DNA of 64,000 nucleotides from Bradyrhizobium sp. OK095. GTDB lineage: Bacteria; Pseudomonadota; Alphaproteobacteria; Rhizobiales; Xanthobacteraceae. The notes beneath the pieces are model-generated. The model had not been told where the DNA came from, ran no database searches, and worked only from the letters and a program-made list of their open reading frames with translations. Positions 34,787 to 43,551 of this stretch are shown in pieces. Within the stretch, counting starts at the first letter, position 1; every line of letters starts with the position of its first letter. The translations under genes were made by a program, and so were the position numbers. The stretch lies in assembly GCF_900109945.1 (NCBI RefSeq), contig NZ_FOBX01000019.1:62001-126000 (forward strand), read 5' to 3'.

Positions 34787-34800
34787 ATTCTGTACACAAT
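34787..34800. promoter_or_regulatory. Imperfect palindrome ATTCTGTACACAAT upstream of atzF
   Basis: Twelve of fourteen positions symmetric around GTAC; 54 bases before atzF. The form resembles TTGTnTACAA sites of FCD-type GntR regulators, and such a regulator is encoded at 36.8-37.5 kb. A weaker relative TTGCATACAA is at 45329-45338. Confidence 0.45.
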
Positions 34801-34854
34801 GGCACATCGCTTGCTTCAATCCGGGTGAGGACAAGTTGCCGGAGTTTTGTCGCC

Positions 34855-36672
34855 ATGAAGGCTGAAATGGGGGCTGATCAGCCTGAAACGATCGCCGCGA
34901 TTGTGGCCGCGCATCGCGCGGGCACGGTCACGCCGGCGCAGACGATCGCGCGGACCTATCAGCGCATCCGCGACCACAACGATCCCGCGGTGTTCATCAG
35001 CCTGCGCGACGAGAAGGACGCCATCGCGGAGGCCGAAAAGCTCGCCACGAAGGATGCAGCCAGCCTGCCGCTCTACGGCGTGCCTGTCGCGGTGAAGGAC
35101 AATATCGACGCGCTGGGCTTTCCGACCACGGCGGCCTGCCCGGCCTTCTCCTATACGCCGACGCATGACTCGACCGCGGTGGAGCGGCTGCGCGCGGCGG
35201 GCGCCATCATCATCGGCAAGACCAATCTCGACCAGTTCGCGACCGGCCTCGTCGGGGTGCGCTCGCCCTACGGCATTCCCAAAAACTCGATCCGCGAGGA
35301 TCTGATTCCCGGCGGATCGAGCTCGGGTTCGGCAACCGCCGTCGGCGCGGGCCTCGTGCCGCTATCGCTGGGCACCGACACCGCCGGCAGCGGGCGCGTG
35401 CCGGCAATGCTCAACAACATCGTCGGGCTGAAACCGAGCCTGGGCATGATCTCGACTGCCGGTCTGGTGCCGGCCTGCCGTACGCTCGACTGCATCTCGG
35501 TGTTTGCGCTGACGGTCGACGACGCTGCGTTGGCACTGTCCGTGATGACGGGGCCGGACCAGGCCGATCCATTCTCGCGCGACCGTCCGCTTGGCGCGAT
35601 CACACCGTTCCCGGCGAATTTGCGCCTCGGCGTGCCGCGCAACGGGCAGCTGATCTTCTTCGGCGACAAGAAGGCGGAAGCGGCATACGCAGATGCTCTG
35701 AAGCGCTGGACGTCAATCGGTGCAACGCTGGTCGAGTTCGATCTCGAGCCGTTCTACGAGACGGCGCGGTTGCTCTATGAGGGGCCGTGGGTTGCCGAGC
35801 GCTATCTCGTGATCAAGAATTTGCTGGCGTCCGCGCCTGATTCTATTCACCCCGTGACACGCGAGATCACTGCCGCCGGCGCGCGGCTCACGGCGGCGGA
35901 CACCTTCTCGGCGCTCTATCGCTTGCAGGGCCTGCGCAAGATCGCCGAACGGACGTTCGCCAACATTGACGCACTGGTGCTGCCGACGGCACCGACGGCG
36001 TATACGACGGCGCAGGTGCTCGCCAATCCGATCGAGCTCAACAGCCGGCTCGGCACCTACACCAATTTCGTCAACCTGCTCGACCTCTGCGGTCTCGCAA
36101 TCCCCGCAGCGATGCGCGCCGACGGCATTCCGTTCGGCATCACGCTGCTCGCGCCTGCCGGACGCGATGCGCTGCTCGCGAGCATCGGCCGCGTGTTTCA
36201 TGCAGATACCAAGCTGACCGTTGGCGCGAAGGGCGTGGCGCAGGCGCCGCTCGCACAGCTCACCGCGAGCAGCAGCGACGAGATTCCGATTGCCGTTGTC
36301 GGCGCGCATCTCTCCGGCATGGCGCTGAACGGTGAGTTGAAGGCGCTGAACGGCAAGCTGGTCGAGGCAACCAAAACCGCAGCGGATTACAAGCTCTATG
36401 CGCTTCAGACCACGCCGCCGAAGCCCGGCATGCTGCGCGTCGAGGCCGGCACGGGCGCGTCGATCGAGCTGGAGATCTGGTCGCTGTCGTCGTCCGCCTT
36501 CGGCAAGTTCGTGAATGCGATTCCGGCACCGATGGCAATCGGTACTGTTCGCTTGGCGGATGGCCGCGGCGTGAAGGGCTTTCTCGTTGAACCGGAAGTG
36601 CTGAGCGAAGCCCGCGACATCACAAGCTACGGCGGCTGGCGCGCGTATATGGCGGAAGCTGCGACGGCGTGA
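34855..36672 (+). CDS. atzF: Allophanate hydrolase (AtzF family)
   Basis: 605 residues from ATG 34855. N-terminal amidase-signature domain: catalytic Lys in PVAVKDNID, cis-Ser and nucleophile Ser in GGSSSGSATAV and LGTDTAGSGRVPA. A C-terminal AtzF-type domain (about 460-605, PIAVVGAHLSGMALNGELKALNGKLVEA ... YGGWRAYMAE) completes the usual length. The enzyme converts allophanate (or, in the revised cyanurate route, 1,3-dicarboxyurea) to ammonium and CO2. It faces the GntR gene convergently, outside the atzG-E-H operon but with a possible shared operator. Confidence 0.9.
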   Translation: MKAEMGADQPETIAAIVAAHRAGTVTPAQTIARTYQRIRDHNDPAVFISLRDEKDAIAEAEKLATKDAASLPLYGVPVAVKDNIDALGFPTTAACPAFSYTPTHDSTAVERLRAAGAIIIGKTNLDQFATGLVGVRSPYGIPKNSIREDLIPGGSSSGSATAVGAGLVPLSLGTDTAGSGRVPAMLNNIVGLKPSLGMISTAGLVPACRTLDCISVFALTVDDAALALSVMTGPDQADPFSRDRPLGAITPFPANLRLGVPRNGQLIFFGDKKAEAAYADALKRWTSIGATLVEFDLEPFYETARLLYEGPWVAERYLVIKNLLASAPDSIHPVTREITAAGARLTAADTFSALYRLQGLRKIAERTFANIDALVLPTAPTAYTTAQVLANPIELNSRLGTYTNFVNLLDLCGLAIPAAMRADGIPFGITLLAPAGRDALLASIGRVFHADTKLTVGAKGVAQAPLAQLTASSSDEIPIAVVGAHLSGMALNGELKALNGKLVEATKTAADYKLYALQTTPPKPGMLRVEAGTGASIELEIWSLSSSAFGKFVNAIPAPMAIGTVRLADGRGVKGFLVEPEVLSEARDITSYGGWRAYMAEAATA

Positions 36673-36676
36673 ATGG

Positions 36677-36811
36677 TCTCGTGTCCCGGGCGCAGCGCAT
36701 CACGCAGTGGTGCGCTGCTGAACCGGGACCCACCACTACAATCTCAAGAAAAAATGGGTCCCGGCTCAGCGGAGCAGCGCTTCGCGCTGCACCGCGTCCG
36801 GGACACGAGAG
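36677..36811. repeat. Dispersed palindromic repeat, class B
   Basis: TCTCGTGTCCCGGGCGC on the left, GCGTCCGGGACACGAGA on the right, exactly filling the gap between the convergent atzF and GntR genes. Confidence 0.87.
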
Positions 36812-36816
36812 TGGAG

Positions 36817-37539
36817 TTACACCGACACAGCGTAAATCTCGTACTCCCCGCGCACCAATTCGATATGCGCACGCATCGCAGCCGCGGCGCCCTGCTTGTC
36901 GCCGCGCATGATGGCGACGACGACGCGGTCGTGTTCGGCTTGCGACTTGGCCAATCGGCCGAGATTGCGGAACTGGGCGCGGCGGAACGGCTGCACGCGC
37001 ACGCGCGTCGCCAGCGTGATCTCGGCGATGTAGCCGTTCTGCGAGCCCGCATAGATCGCGTTGTGGAAGCGCTCGTTGACCTCGTGGAAGCGATCGGGAT
37101 TGCCGGCGTAGCTGAGAACACGCAACTCTTCGTGCACGGCTTCGAGACCATGACGCTCAGTGGCGGTCATGCGCTCGGCGGCAAGGCCGGCGCACATCGC
37201 CTCGAGCTCCGCCATCGCCTCGAACATGCCCGTCAGCCGCTCGAACGAGGGTTGCGCCACCACTGCGCCGCGATGGGGCCGTGCCTCGACAAGGCCGCTC
37301 GCCACCAGCTGCCGCAACGCCTCGCGCACCGGCGTCCGCGAGACGCTGAAGCGCCGCGCGATGTCGGTTTCATCAAGCGGCGAGCCGGGCGCCAGCGTTC
37401 CCCGCACGATCTCGTCGGCGAGTTGAAGGCGCAGCTCCTCGGCGCGCGTAACCTTGTGCACGCTTGGCTGCGCCCGGTCGACCCGTGGCACCACCGGCTC
37501 GGCCGGCAATGTTCCGGGCGGAAGATCGTCAAGCGTCAT
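36817..37539 (-). CDS. GntR-family regulator (FCD/FadR type) of the ureide-like operon
   Basis: 240 residues from ATG 37539, four bases after the atzH-like stop; a longer frame to 37698 overlaps that gene and is rejected. N-terminal winged HTH (EELRLQLADEIVRGTLAPGSPLDETDIARRFSVSRTPVREALRQLVASGLVEARPHRGAVV) and an all-helical FCD effector domain with the metal-ligand pattern around DRFHEVNERFHNAIY. Last gene of the leftward operon, so likely autoregulated with it. The effector could be an allophanate/biuret-type intermediate or peptide-like import substrate. Confidence 0.9.
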   Translation of the reverse strand: MTLDDLPPGTLPAEPVVPRVDRAQPSVHKVTRAEELRLQLADEIVRGTLAPGSPLDETDIARRFSVSRTPVREALRQLVASGLVEARPHRGAVVAQPSFERLTGMFEAMAELEAMCAGLAAERMTATERHGLEAVHEELRVLSYAGNPDRFHEVNERFHNAIYAGSQNGYIAEITLATRVRVQPFRRAQFRNLGRLAKSQAEHDRVVVAIMRGDKQGAAAAMRAHIELVRGEYEIYAVSV

Positions 37540-37543
37540 ACAA

Positions 37544-37936
37544 TCAGGTCTCTTTCGGCTCGTCGATGATGCTGACATGGGCAGCGGCGACGCGCCAGCC
37601 CTCCGGGAAGCGAATCCAGGTCTGCATCTGACGGCCGACCCTGCCAGGCGCGGTGTCGCGATAGAACAGGGTGGAGGCGACGGCCGTGTCGCGGCCATAG
37701 CTGGTGATCACCGTCTTGGCGGTGCGGCGGTTGAGCCCGACCGGCGAGCGGCCGGCGCGGAAGCCGGAGATCGCCTCGTAGCCATAGAGGTTCTCGCCGA
37801 TGCCGTAGCGCAACGTGCGGGGATCGTTGCGGAAGAGTTCGCCGAGCACTGCGACGTCGTTGGTGACGAGAGCCTGCTCATAGCGGTCGAACGCGGTTTT
37901 GACTTCCGCGAGCACGTCGGGGAGATCGATCTCCAT
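37544..37936 (-). CDS. atzH: AtzH-like protein (DUF3225, SnoaL-like fold)
   Basis: 130 residues, cone-shaped NTF2/SnoaL-like fold expected from EVKTAFDRYEQALVTNDVAVLGELFRNDPRTLRYGIGENLYGYEAI and the C-terminal MQTWIRFPEGWRVAAAHVS. In cyanurate degraders AtzH sits between AtzE and AtzF and is described as an amidohydrolase that keeps side products from accumulating. It lies 12 bases downstream of the atzE-like gene. Name by family and context. Confidence 0.82.
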   Translation of the reverse strand: MEIDLPDVLAEVKTAFDRYEQALVTNDVAVLGELFRNDPRTLRYGIGENLYGYEAISGFRAGRSPVGLNRRTAKTVITSYGRDTAVASTLFYRDTAPGRVGRQMQTWIRFPEGWRVAAAHVSIIDEPKET

Positions 37937-37948
37937 TTCAAATTCCTC

Positions 37949-39343
37949 TCAAAGTCCCCTTGGCGCGGGCGCCGCGGCGACGCCCATCTTCTCCAATGCG
38001 TACGCGACGCGTAGCGCGATGTCCTCGCGCCAGGGCGCGCAAATGATCTGCACGCCGATCGGCAGCGGCTCGAGCGGCACCGGCACGGCGACGACCGGCA
38101 GGCCGACGAACGAGATCGGCTGGGTATGGATGCCGATATTGGCGCGCACCGGCAATTCGACGCCGTCGAGCTTGAAATTCACTTGGCCGAGTTTTGGCGC
38201 GGTGCAAGGCGTCGCCGGCGCGATCAGCACGTCGACCGATTTGAAGACCTCGGCAAATTGCGCGCGATACCAGCGGCGGAATTTCTGGGCGCGGTCGACC
38301 AGCGGCGCCGGCACCATGGCGCCGGCGATCAGCCGGTCGCGCACGGCCGGATCGAAATCGTTGGGGCGCTTGCGCAGGCGATCGAGATGCAGCGAGGCGC
38401 CCTCGGTGGTGCTGATGACGTAAGCCGCCGCGCGGGCGCGCGCGGCTTCGGGCACATCGACCACGCGCGTCGCGCCGAGTGCCTTGGCAACGCGGCTGAC
38501 GGCTTCGACGGCCTCCGGAAACAAATTGTTCTGGAAGTAGCCGCCGGCAATCGCAATGCGCAGGTCCGAAACCGGATTGGCGAGCAGCGGCAGTGTCGGC
38601 TCCAGGCCACGCGTGGTGCAGGCGGCGTCGTCCGCATCCGGGCCCTGCATCGCGTCATAGGCGAGCGCGAGATCGGTGACGGAGCGCGCGAACGGGCCGA
38701 GATGATCGAAGCTCGCCACGAACGGGAACGAGCGCGCGCGGGAGAGCCGGCCATAGGTCGGCTTCAGACCAAAAATGCCGCAGAACGAGGACGGCACGCG
38801 GATCGAGCCATTGGTGTCCGATCCCAGCGCGATCGGCACCAGCGCGCCGCCGACGGCGCTGCCCGAACCGCCGGAGGAGCCGCCGCTCATCCGCGTGGTG
38901 TCATGCGGATTGCGCGAGGGGCCGTCATGGACGTTCTCGCCGGTGAAGTCGTAGGCGTATTCGCCCATGTTGAGTGCGCCGACGAGAACGGCACCGGCGG
39001 CTTCCATCCGCTCGATCAGCGTGGCGTCGCGTTTGGCCGGTGCGAGATCGCGGTTGATCTTCGAGCCGGCGCGTGTGGCAAGGCCCGTGACGTCGAAGAG
39101 GTTTTTCACCGCGAAGGGAACGCCGGCGAGCGGGCCGACTTCCTTACCTGCGGCGACATCGGCATCGATCGCGCGCGCCTTGGCACGGGCGCGATCGGCG
39201 GTCACATCGGTGAAGGAATTGAGGATGCCGTCGTGCAGCTTGATGCGCGCGAGCGCGGCTTCGATAGCATCGAGCGCGGACAATTTTCCGCCGGTCACCG
39301 CCTTGGCGATGTCGGCAGCATTCATCTCTGGATTGGTGGTCAT
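37949..39343 (-). CDS. atzE: AtzE-like amidase (amidase signature family)
   Basis: 464 residues. Ser-cisSer-Lys triad: Lys in PFAVKNLFD, GGSSGGSGSAV and GSDTNGSIRVPSS. Length and partner gene (atzG immediately upstream) match AtzE, whose active form is a GatA/GatC-like complex with AtzG and which deaminates 1-carboxybiuret. The atzG stop lies 7 bases upstream of this ATG. In this operon with a peptide-type transporter, the natural substrate may be a ureido or carboxybiuret-like compound; cyanurate itself needs AtzD, which is not here. Confidence 0.87.
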   Translation of the reverse strand: MTTNPEMNAADIAKAVTGGKLSALDAIEAALARIKLHDGILNSFTDVTADRARAKARAIDADVAAGKEVGPLAGVPFAVKNLFDVTGLATRAGSKINRDLAPAKRDATLIERMEAAGAVLVGALNMGEYAYDFTGENVHDGPSRNPHDTTRMSGGSSGGSGSAVGGALVPIALGSDTNGSIRVPSSFCGIFGLKPTYGRLSRARSFPFVASFDHLGPFARSVTDLALAYDAMQGPDADDAACTTRGLEPTLPLLANPVSDLRIAIAGGYFQNNLFPEAVEAVSRVAKALGATRVVDVPEAARARAAAYVISTTEGASLHLDRLRKRPNDFDPAVRDRLIAGAMVPAPLVDRAQKFRRWYRAQFAEVFKSVDVLIAPATPCTAPKLGQVNFKLDGVELPVRANIGIHTQPISFVGLPVVAVPVPLEPLPIGVQIICAPWREDIALRVAYALEKMGVAAAPAPRGL

Positions 39344-39350
39344 GGCGGCG

Positions 39351-39530
39351 TCAGGCGGTGAAGACCGGCGCCGGCTCGGTCTCGTCCGGCAGCGCGAATT
39401 CGTCGACCAAGCGGGCGAGCCGCAGCGACACTTCGAGATTGGCGCGGACCACCGGTCTCCAGGCCTCTTCGACCGGCAGCGCCAGCGCTTTGGAAACGGC
39501 GTCGATATAGTCGTCCAGCGGCTCGGCCAT
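39351..39530 (-). CDS. atzG: AtzG-like small subunit (GatC-like, DUF4089)
   Basis: 59 residues from ATG 39530 (MAEPLDDYIDAVSKALALP), preceded by GGGAG. Short helical protein with VRANLEVSLRLARLVDEFALPDETEPAPVFTA, the GatC-like pattern known for AtzG, which stabilises AtzE. Easily missed because of its size. Fifteen bases after the ATP-binding protein gene and directly before atzE. Confidence 0.85.
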   Translation of the reverse strand: MAEPLDDYIDAVSKALALPVEEAWRPVVRANLEVSLRLARLVDEFALPDETEPAPVFTA

Positions 39531-39545
39531 CACGCTCCCAAACAA

Positions 39546-41279
39546 TCAGTGCACCGGCAACGGCGGATGCGGGATCGCCGTCAGCAGTTCCTTGGTGTAG
39601 TCGTCCTGCGGATCGCTCAAAACCCTTTCGGAAGAGCCTTCCTCGACGATTCGACCCGACCGCATGACAATGACACGATCGCACAACAAGCGCACTACAT
39701 TCAAATCATGCGAGACGAACAGATAGCTCATACCTAGCCGCGCCTTGAGGTCCTGGAGCAGGTTCAGAACCACGGCCTGGACCGAGACGTCCAGCGCCGC
39801 CGTCGGCTCGTCCAGGATGACGAGCTTCGGATGCAGGGCGATGGCGCGGGCGATGCCGACGCGGGCCTTCTGGCCACCGGACAATTGGTGCGGAAACCGA
39901 TCCAGCAGATTGTGCGGCAGGCCGACCATGGTGGCGAGCTCCTCGCAGCGAAAGCGCAGCGCGTCGCGGCCCCTGATGTCGCCGAGCTGCATGATGGGAT
40001 CGGCGATGGCGCGCACGGCGGTGAAGCGCGGATTGAGGCTGTCGGTCGGGTCCTGGAACACCATCTGGATGCGGCTGCGCTGCGGCAGCCGGGCGAAGGA
40101 GGCAGGCGCCATGGCGCCGATGTCCTCGCCGTCGAACTGGATCAGGCCTGAGGTCTGGTCGAGCAGGCGCATCACCATCATCGAGGTGGTCGATTTGCCG
40201 CAGCCGGATTCGCCGACCAGGCCGACGCTCTCGCCATGGCCGATCGAGAAGCTGATGCCGTCGACCGCGCGGAACACATCGGGCTCCACGGGCGGCTTGC
40301 GGCCAAACAGTTTTCCGAGCGTGGCAGTCGCACCCTGGCGGGGATATTCCTTGACCAGCTTCTCGATGAGGAGGAGCGGCGTCTTCTCCGCGCCTGCTGC
40401 GGCCGTCGGAGCGGTTTCGTGCGCGGCGCTTGCGGCGGCGAGTGCAGCACCCTCCTCCTCCGGCAACAGATCCCGCAGGCTCACACCAAGCCGCGGCGTC
40501 GCGCGCATCAGCTTCTTTGTATAAGGGTGCTGCGGGTTGGCAAAAATGTCGGCGGCCTTGGCGGTCTCGACCACGCGGCCCTTCTCCATCACCACGACAC
40601 GGTCGCAATAGGCGGCGGCCAGTCCGAGATCGTGCGTGATCAAAATGGTCGACATCGCCTTGCGCTTGGTCAGCTCGACGATCAGATCCATCACCGCCTT
40701 CTGGGTGGTGACGTCGAGACCGGTGGTCGGCTCGTCCGCGATCAGCAGCTGCGGATTGCAGGCCAGCGCGAGCGCGATGACGACGCGCTGGCACATGCCG
40801 CCGGAGAGCTCGAACGGATAGGCATGATAGCGCTCGCGCGGACGGGCGATCTTGACCTGCTCCAGCGCCTCGATCGCCTTTTCGCCGCGATCCGAAACCA
40901 TGGCCTGCTGCACATGGGTGCGCAGCACGTCCTCGATCTGGTCGCCGACTTTGCGGATCGGGTTGAGCGCGGCACGCGGGTTCTGGAAGATCATCGAGAC
41001 TTCGCGCCCGCGCAGATCGCGCATCTGGTCTTCGGTCGCGGCCTTGACGTCGATGCCGGAGAACATCACTGAGCCCTCGGCGATCCGCCCGGCACGATCG
41101 AGGATGCGCATCACCGCATAGGACGTCACCGACTTGCCGGAGCCGGATTCGCCGACGATGGCGAGCGTCTCGCCCTTGGCGACGGAGATGTTGACGTGCT
41201 GCACGGCTTTCACGATGCCGCGGCGGGTGGTGAATTCGACCGTGAGATCCTGGACGTCGAGCAGCGGCTGGGCGGTCAT
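39546..41279 (-). CDS. Dipeptide/oligopeptide-type ABC transporter, fused double ATP-binding protein
   Basis: 577 residues: a DppD-like half (Walker A GESGSGKS, LSGGMCQR, LLIADEPTTGLD) and a DppF-like half (Walker A GESGCGKST, LSGGQKAR, LVILDEPTAALD) joined by an Ala-rich linker near 270-300, the GsiA/YejF arrangement. Each half has the family C-terminal PHPYTKKL / QDDYTKEL motif. Energises uptake of peptides or, here, probably a ureido compound used by the AtzGEH enzymes encoded next. Confidence 0.92.
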   Translation of the reverse strand: MTAQPLLDVQDLTVEFTTRRGIVKAVQHVNISVAKGETLAIVGESGSGKSVTSYAVMRILDRAGRIAEGSVMFSGIDVKAATEDQMRDLRGREVSMIFQNPRAALNPIRKVGDQIEDVLRTHVQQAMVSDRGEKAIEALEQVKIARPRERYHAYPFELSGGMCQRVVIALALACNPQLLIADEPTTGLDVTTQKAVMDLIVELTKRKAMSTILITHDLGLAAAYCDRVVVMEKGRVVETAKAADIFANPQHPYTKKLMRATPRLGVSLRDLLPEEEGAALAAASAAHETAPTAAAGAEKTPLLLIEKLVKEYPRQGATATLGKLFGRKPPVEPDVFRAVDGISFSIGHGESVGLVGESGCGKSTTSMMVMRLLDQTSGLIQFDGEDIGAMAPASFARLPQRSRIQMVFQDPTDSLNPRFTAVRAIADPIMQLGDIRGRDALRFRCEELATMVGLPHNLLDRFPHQLSGGQKARVGIARAIALHPKLVILDEPTAALDVSVQAVVLNLLQDLKARLGMSYLFVSHDLNVVRLLCDRVIVMRSGRIVEEGSSERVLSDPQDDYTKELLTAIPHPPLPVH

Positions 41280-41373
41280 GGACGGCTCCCGTCACTCAGG
41301 AGATCGAAAACAACCCCATGCACAGTAGAAGCCGCACTGAGATCATTGAAGAATTTTCGTGGGGCCTTTTCCA

Positions 41374-42273
41374 TCACGTCCTCCGCTGGGGATCGACGAT
41401 GTCGCGAAGGCCGTCGCCGAGGAGGTTGAAGCAGAACACGGCGATCATCAGCGCGAGGCCGGGGAAGAGCGCGATCCACCATTCGCCCGAGACCATGAAA
41501 CCCGCACCCTCGGCGACCATGATGCCCCATTCGGCGGTCGGCGGGCGAACGCCGAGGCCGATGAAGGAGAGGCCGGCGGCATTGAGGATGGCGTAACCCA
41601 TGGTCAGCGACATCTGCACGATCATGATCGGCATGATGTTCGGCAGGATGTGCACCAGCAGGATACGGAATTCGCCGTTGCCGGAGAGGCGCGCGGCCTG
41701 CACGAAGCCGGCGTTGCGGCGGACATTGGCTTCGGCGCGGGCAACGCGAGCATAGAGCGGGAAGTTCACGATGGCGGTCGCCAGAATGATGTTCTGCACG
41801 GTGTTGCCGAGCGCCGCGACGATACCCATCGCCAGCACGAACAGCGGGAAGGCCATGATGGTGTCGGCGATGCGGCCGACGATGCGATCGGTCCAGCCGC
41901 CAAAGTAACCCGCCGCGATGCCGGCGAGGCCGCCCATCAAGAACACCAGCACGACGGAGGCGACCGCGATGAACGTATCGAGCCGCGTGGCCACCACGAC
42001 GCGGCTGAAGATGTCGCGGCCGAGCTGGTCGGTGCCGAACCAGTGCGCGGCCGACGGCGCTTTCAACGCCGCCACCGTGTCGGAGGCGAGCGGATCGTAC
42101 GGCACCACATAGGGGCCGAAGACCGCGGCCAGGAGAATGACGATCAGCAGGCCGAAGGAAAAGCCAGTGACCTTGTTCTCACCGAGGACGTAGCGGGTCT
42201 GTTCGAGGAGCGCGACAAATCCCGACGTACGCGCGGGACCAGCCGGTTCAACAGCAGGTGCAACGGAGCTCAT
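41374..42273 (-). CDS. Dipeptide-type ABC permease (DppC family)
   Basis: 299 residues with six hydrophobic segments; HWFGTDQLGRDIFSRVVVATR is the DppC N-terminal signature and ARLSGNGEFRILLVHILPNIMP the EAA loop. Extra N-terminal 35 residues are Pro/Ala-rich as common in DppC. A 94-base gap, with no gene, separates it from the ATPase gene. Confidence 0.9.
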   Translation of the reverse strand: MSSVAPAVEPAGPARTSGFVALLEQTRYVLGENKVTGFSFGLLIVILLAAVFGPYVVPYDPLASDTVAALKAPSAAHWFGTDQLGRDIFSRVVVATRLDTFIAVASVVLVFLMGGLAGIAAGYFGGWTDRIVGRIADTIMAFPLFVLAMGIVAALGNTVQNIILATAIVNFPLYARVARAEANVRRNAGFVQAARLSGNGEFRILLVHILPNIMPIMIVQMSLTMGYAILNAAGLSFIGLGVRPPTAEWGIMVAEGAGFMVSGEWWIALFPGLALMIAVFCFNLLGDGLRDIVDPQRRT

Positions 42274-42282
42274 CTTTCACCC

Positions 42283-43296
42283 CTAGCCTTCAAGCCTTAC
42301 GCGCGGATCGATCACGCCATAGAGAATGTCGATCACGAGATTCAAAAGCACGTACATGACCGCCATGGTGAGGACAAAACCCTGCACCGGCGCGAAATCC
42401 GACGAGATCAACGCTTCCACCGCGTAGGAGCCGATGCCGGGCCAGGCGAACACTTTTTCGACCAACACGTTGGCGCCGAGCAGGAAGGAGAACACCATGC
42501 TGAGCGTGGTGATCACAGGCAGCATCGCATTGCGAAACGCGTAGGTGACGATGACGGTGGCCGGCGACAGGCCGCTGGCGCGCGCGGTACGGACGAATTC
42601 GGAAGACAGCACCGCGAGCATCGAGGCGCGCGTCATGCGCGCGATCGGTGCCAGCGAGAAGATCGCAAGCGTCGTCGCCGGCAGGATGAGCTGACTGCAC
42701 GCCGAACGAAACGCCTCGAGATCGCGCGCGAGCAGCGTGTCGATCAGGTAGAATCCTGTGACCGTCGGCGGCGCGCTGTAGAACACGTCGAGCCGGCCGA
42801 GTGGCGCGGGCGACCAGCCGAGCTGGAAGTAGAAGACATAGACCAGCACGAGACCGGTGAAGAACACGGGCAACGACACGCCGGCTGTCGTCGTCACCCG
42901 ACATAAATGATCGACCCATGATCCCGGTCGCGTTGCCGCCAGCACGCCGAGCGGAATGGCGATGACGATCGAGACGATGAGGCCGAGCAAGGTCAGTTCT
43001 GCGGAGGCCGGCAGGCGATTGCGGATCTCGGCCGCGACCGGCTGTCCCGTTGTCAGCGAGTTGCCGAAATCGCCGTGTGCGAGATCGTTGGTGTAGCGGA
43101 AGAACTGCTCGATCAGCGGCTTGTCGAGGCCGAGCTTTTTCCGGATCTGCTCGACGGCTTCCTTGGTGGCAGCGGGCCCGGCGAAGTACGCGGCGGGGTC
43201 GCCGGGCAGCGCACGTGTCAGCAGGAAAGTGACGATGACGACGCCGATTAGCGATGGAATCGCGAACATCAGGCGCTTGCCGATCATGGTCAGCAT
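42283..43296 (-). CDS. Dipeptide-type ABC permease (DppB family)
   Basis: 337 residues from ATG 43296 with GGAG nine bases upstream (frame opens at TTG 43311). DppB features: IGKRLMFAIPSLIGVVIVTFLLTRALPGDPA at the N-terminus and TARASGLSPATVIVTYAFRNAMLPVIT as EAA loop. Ten bases upstream of the DppC gene. Confidence 0.9.
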   Translation of the reverse strand: MLTMIGKRLMFAIPSLIGVVIVTFLLTRALPGDPAAYFAGPAATKEAVEQIRKKLGLDKPLIEQFFRYTNDLAHGDFGNSLTTGQPVAAEIRNRLPASAELTLLGLIVSIVIAIPLGVLAATRPGSWVDHLCRVTTTAGVSLPVFFTGLVLVYVFYFQLGWSPAPLGRLDVFYSAPPTVTGFYLIDTLLARDLEAFRSACSQLILPATTLAIFSLAPIARMTRASMLAVLSSEFVRTARASGLSPATVIVTYAFRNAMLPVITTLSMVFSFLLGANVLVEKVFAWPGIGSYAVEALISSDFAPVQGFVLTMAVMYVLLNLVIDILYGVIDPRVRLEG

Positions 43297-43367
43297 GGCA
43301 TGGGACTCCAAGATGACGAAGCTCCGCCAGTTGCTGGCAAGAGTTCTGCCGCTTGCGCGGCTGCGCT

Positions 43368-43470
43368 CCCTCTCCCCTTGTGGGAGAGGGTTGGGGTGAG
43401 GGGTAGCCGCAAGCGAAGTCGGAGTTCGTGGCTACCCCTCACCCTGCCCCTCTCCCACAAGGGGAGAGGG
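43368..43470. repeat. Dispersed palindromic repeat, class C variant
   Basis: CCCTCTCCCCTTGTGGGAGAGGG and its inverse CCCCTCTCCCACAAGGGGAGAGGG about 55 bases apart, in the 255-base gap between the binding-protein and DppB genes. Hairpins here may cut expression of the downstream permeases relative to the binding protein. Confidence 0.87.
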
Positions 43471-43551
43471 AATGAGAGAGCGGTGGCCACCTCACTCGAA
43501 TCCGAAAGACCAACAGATGCCGATGCGTCGCCGACGATCAGCATGACCCCC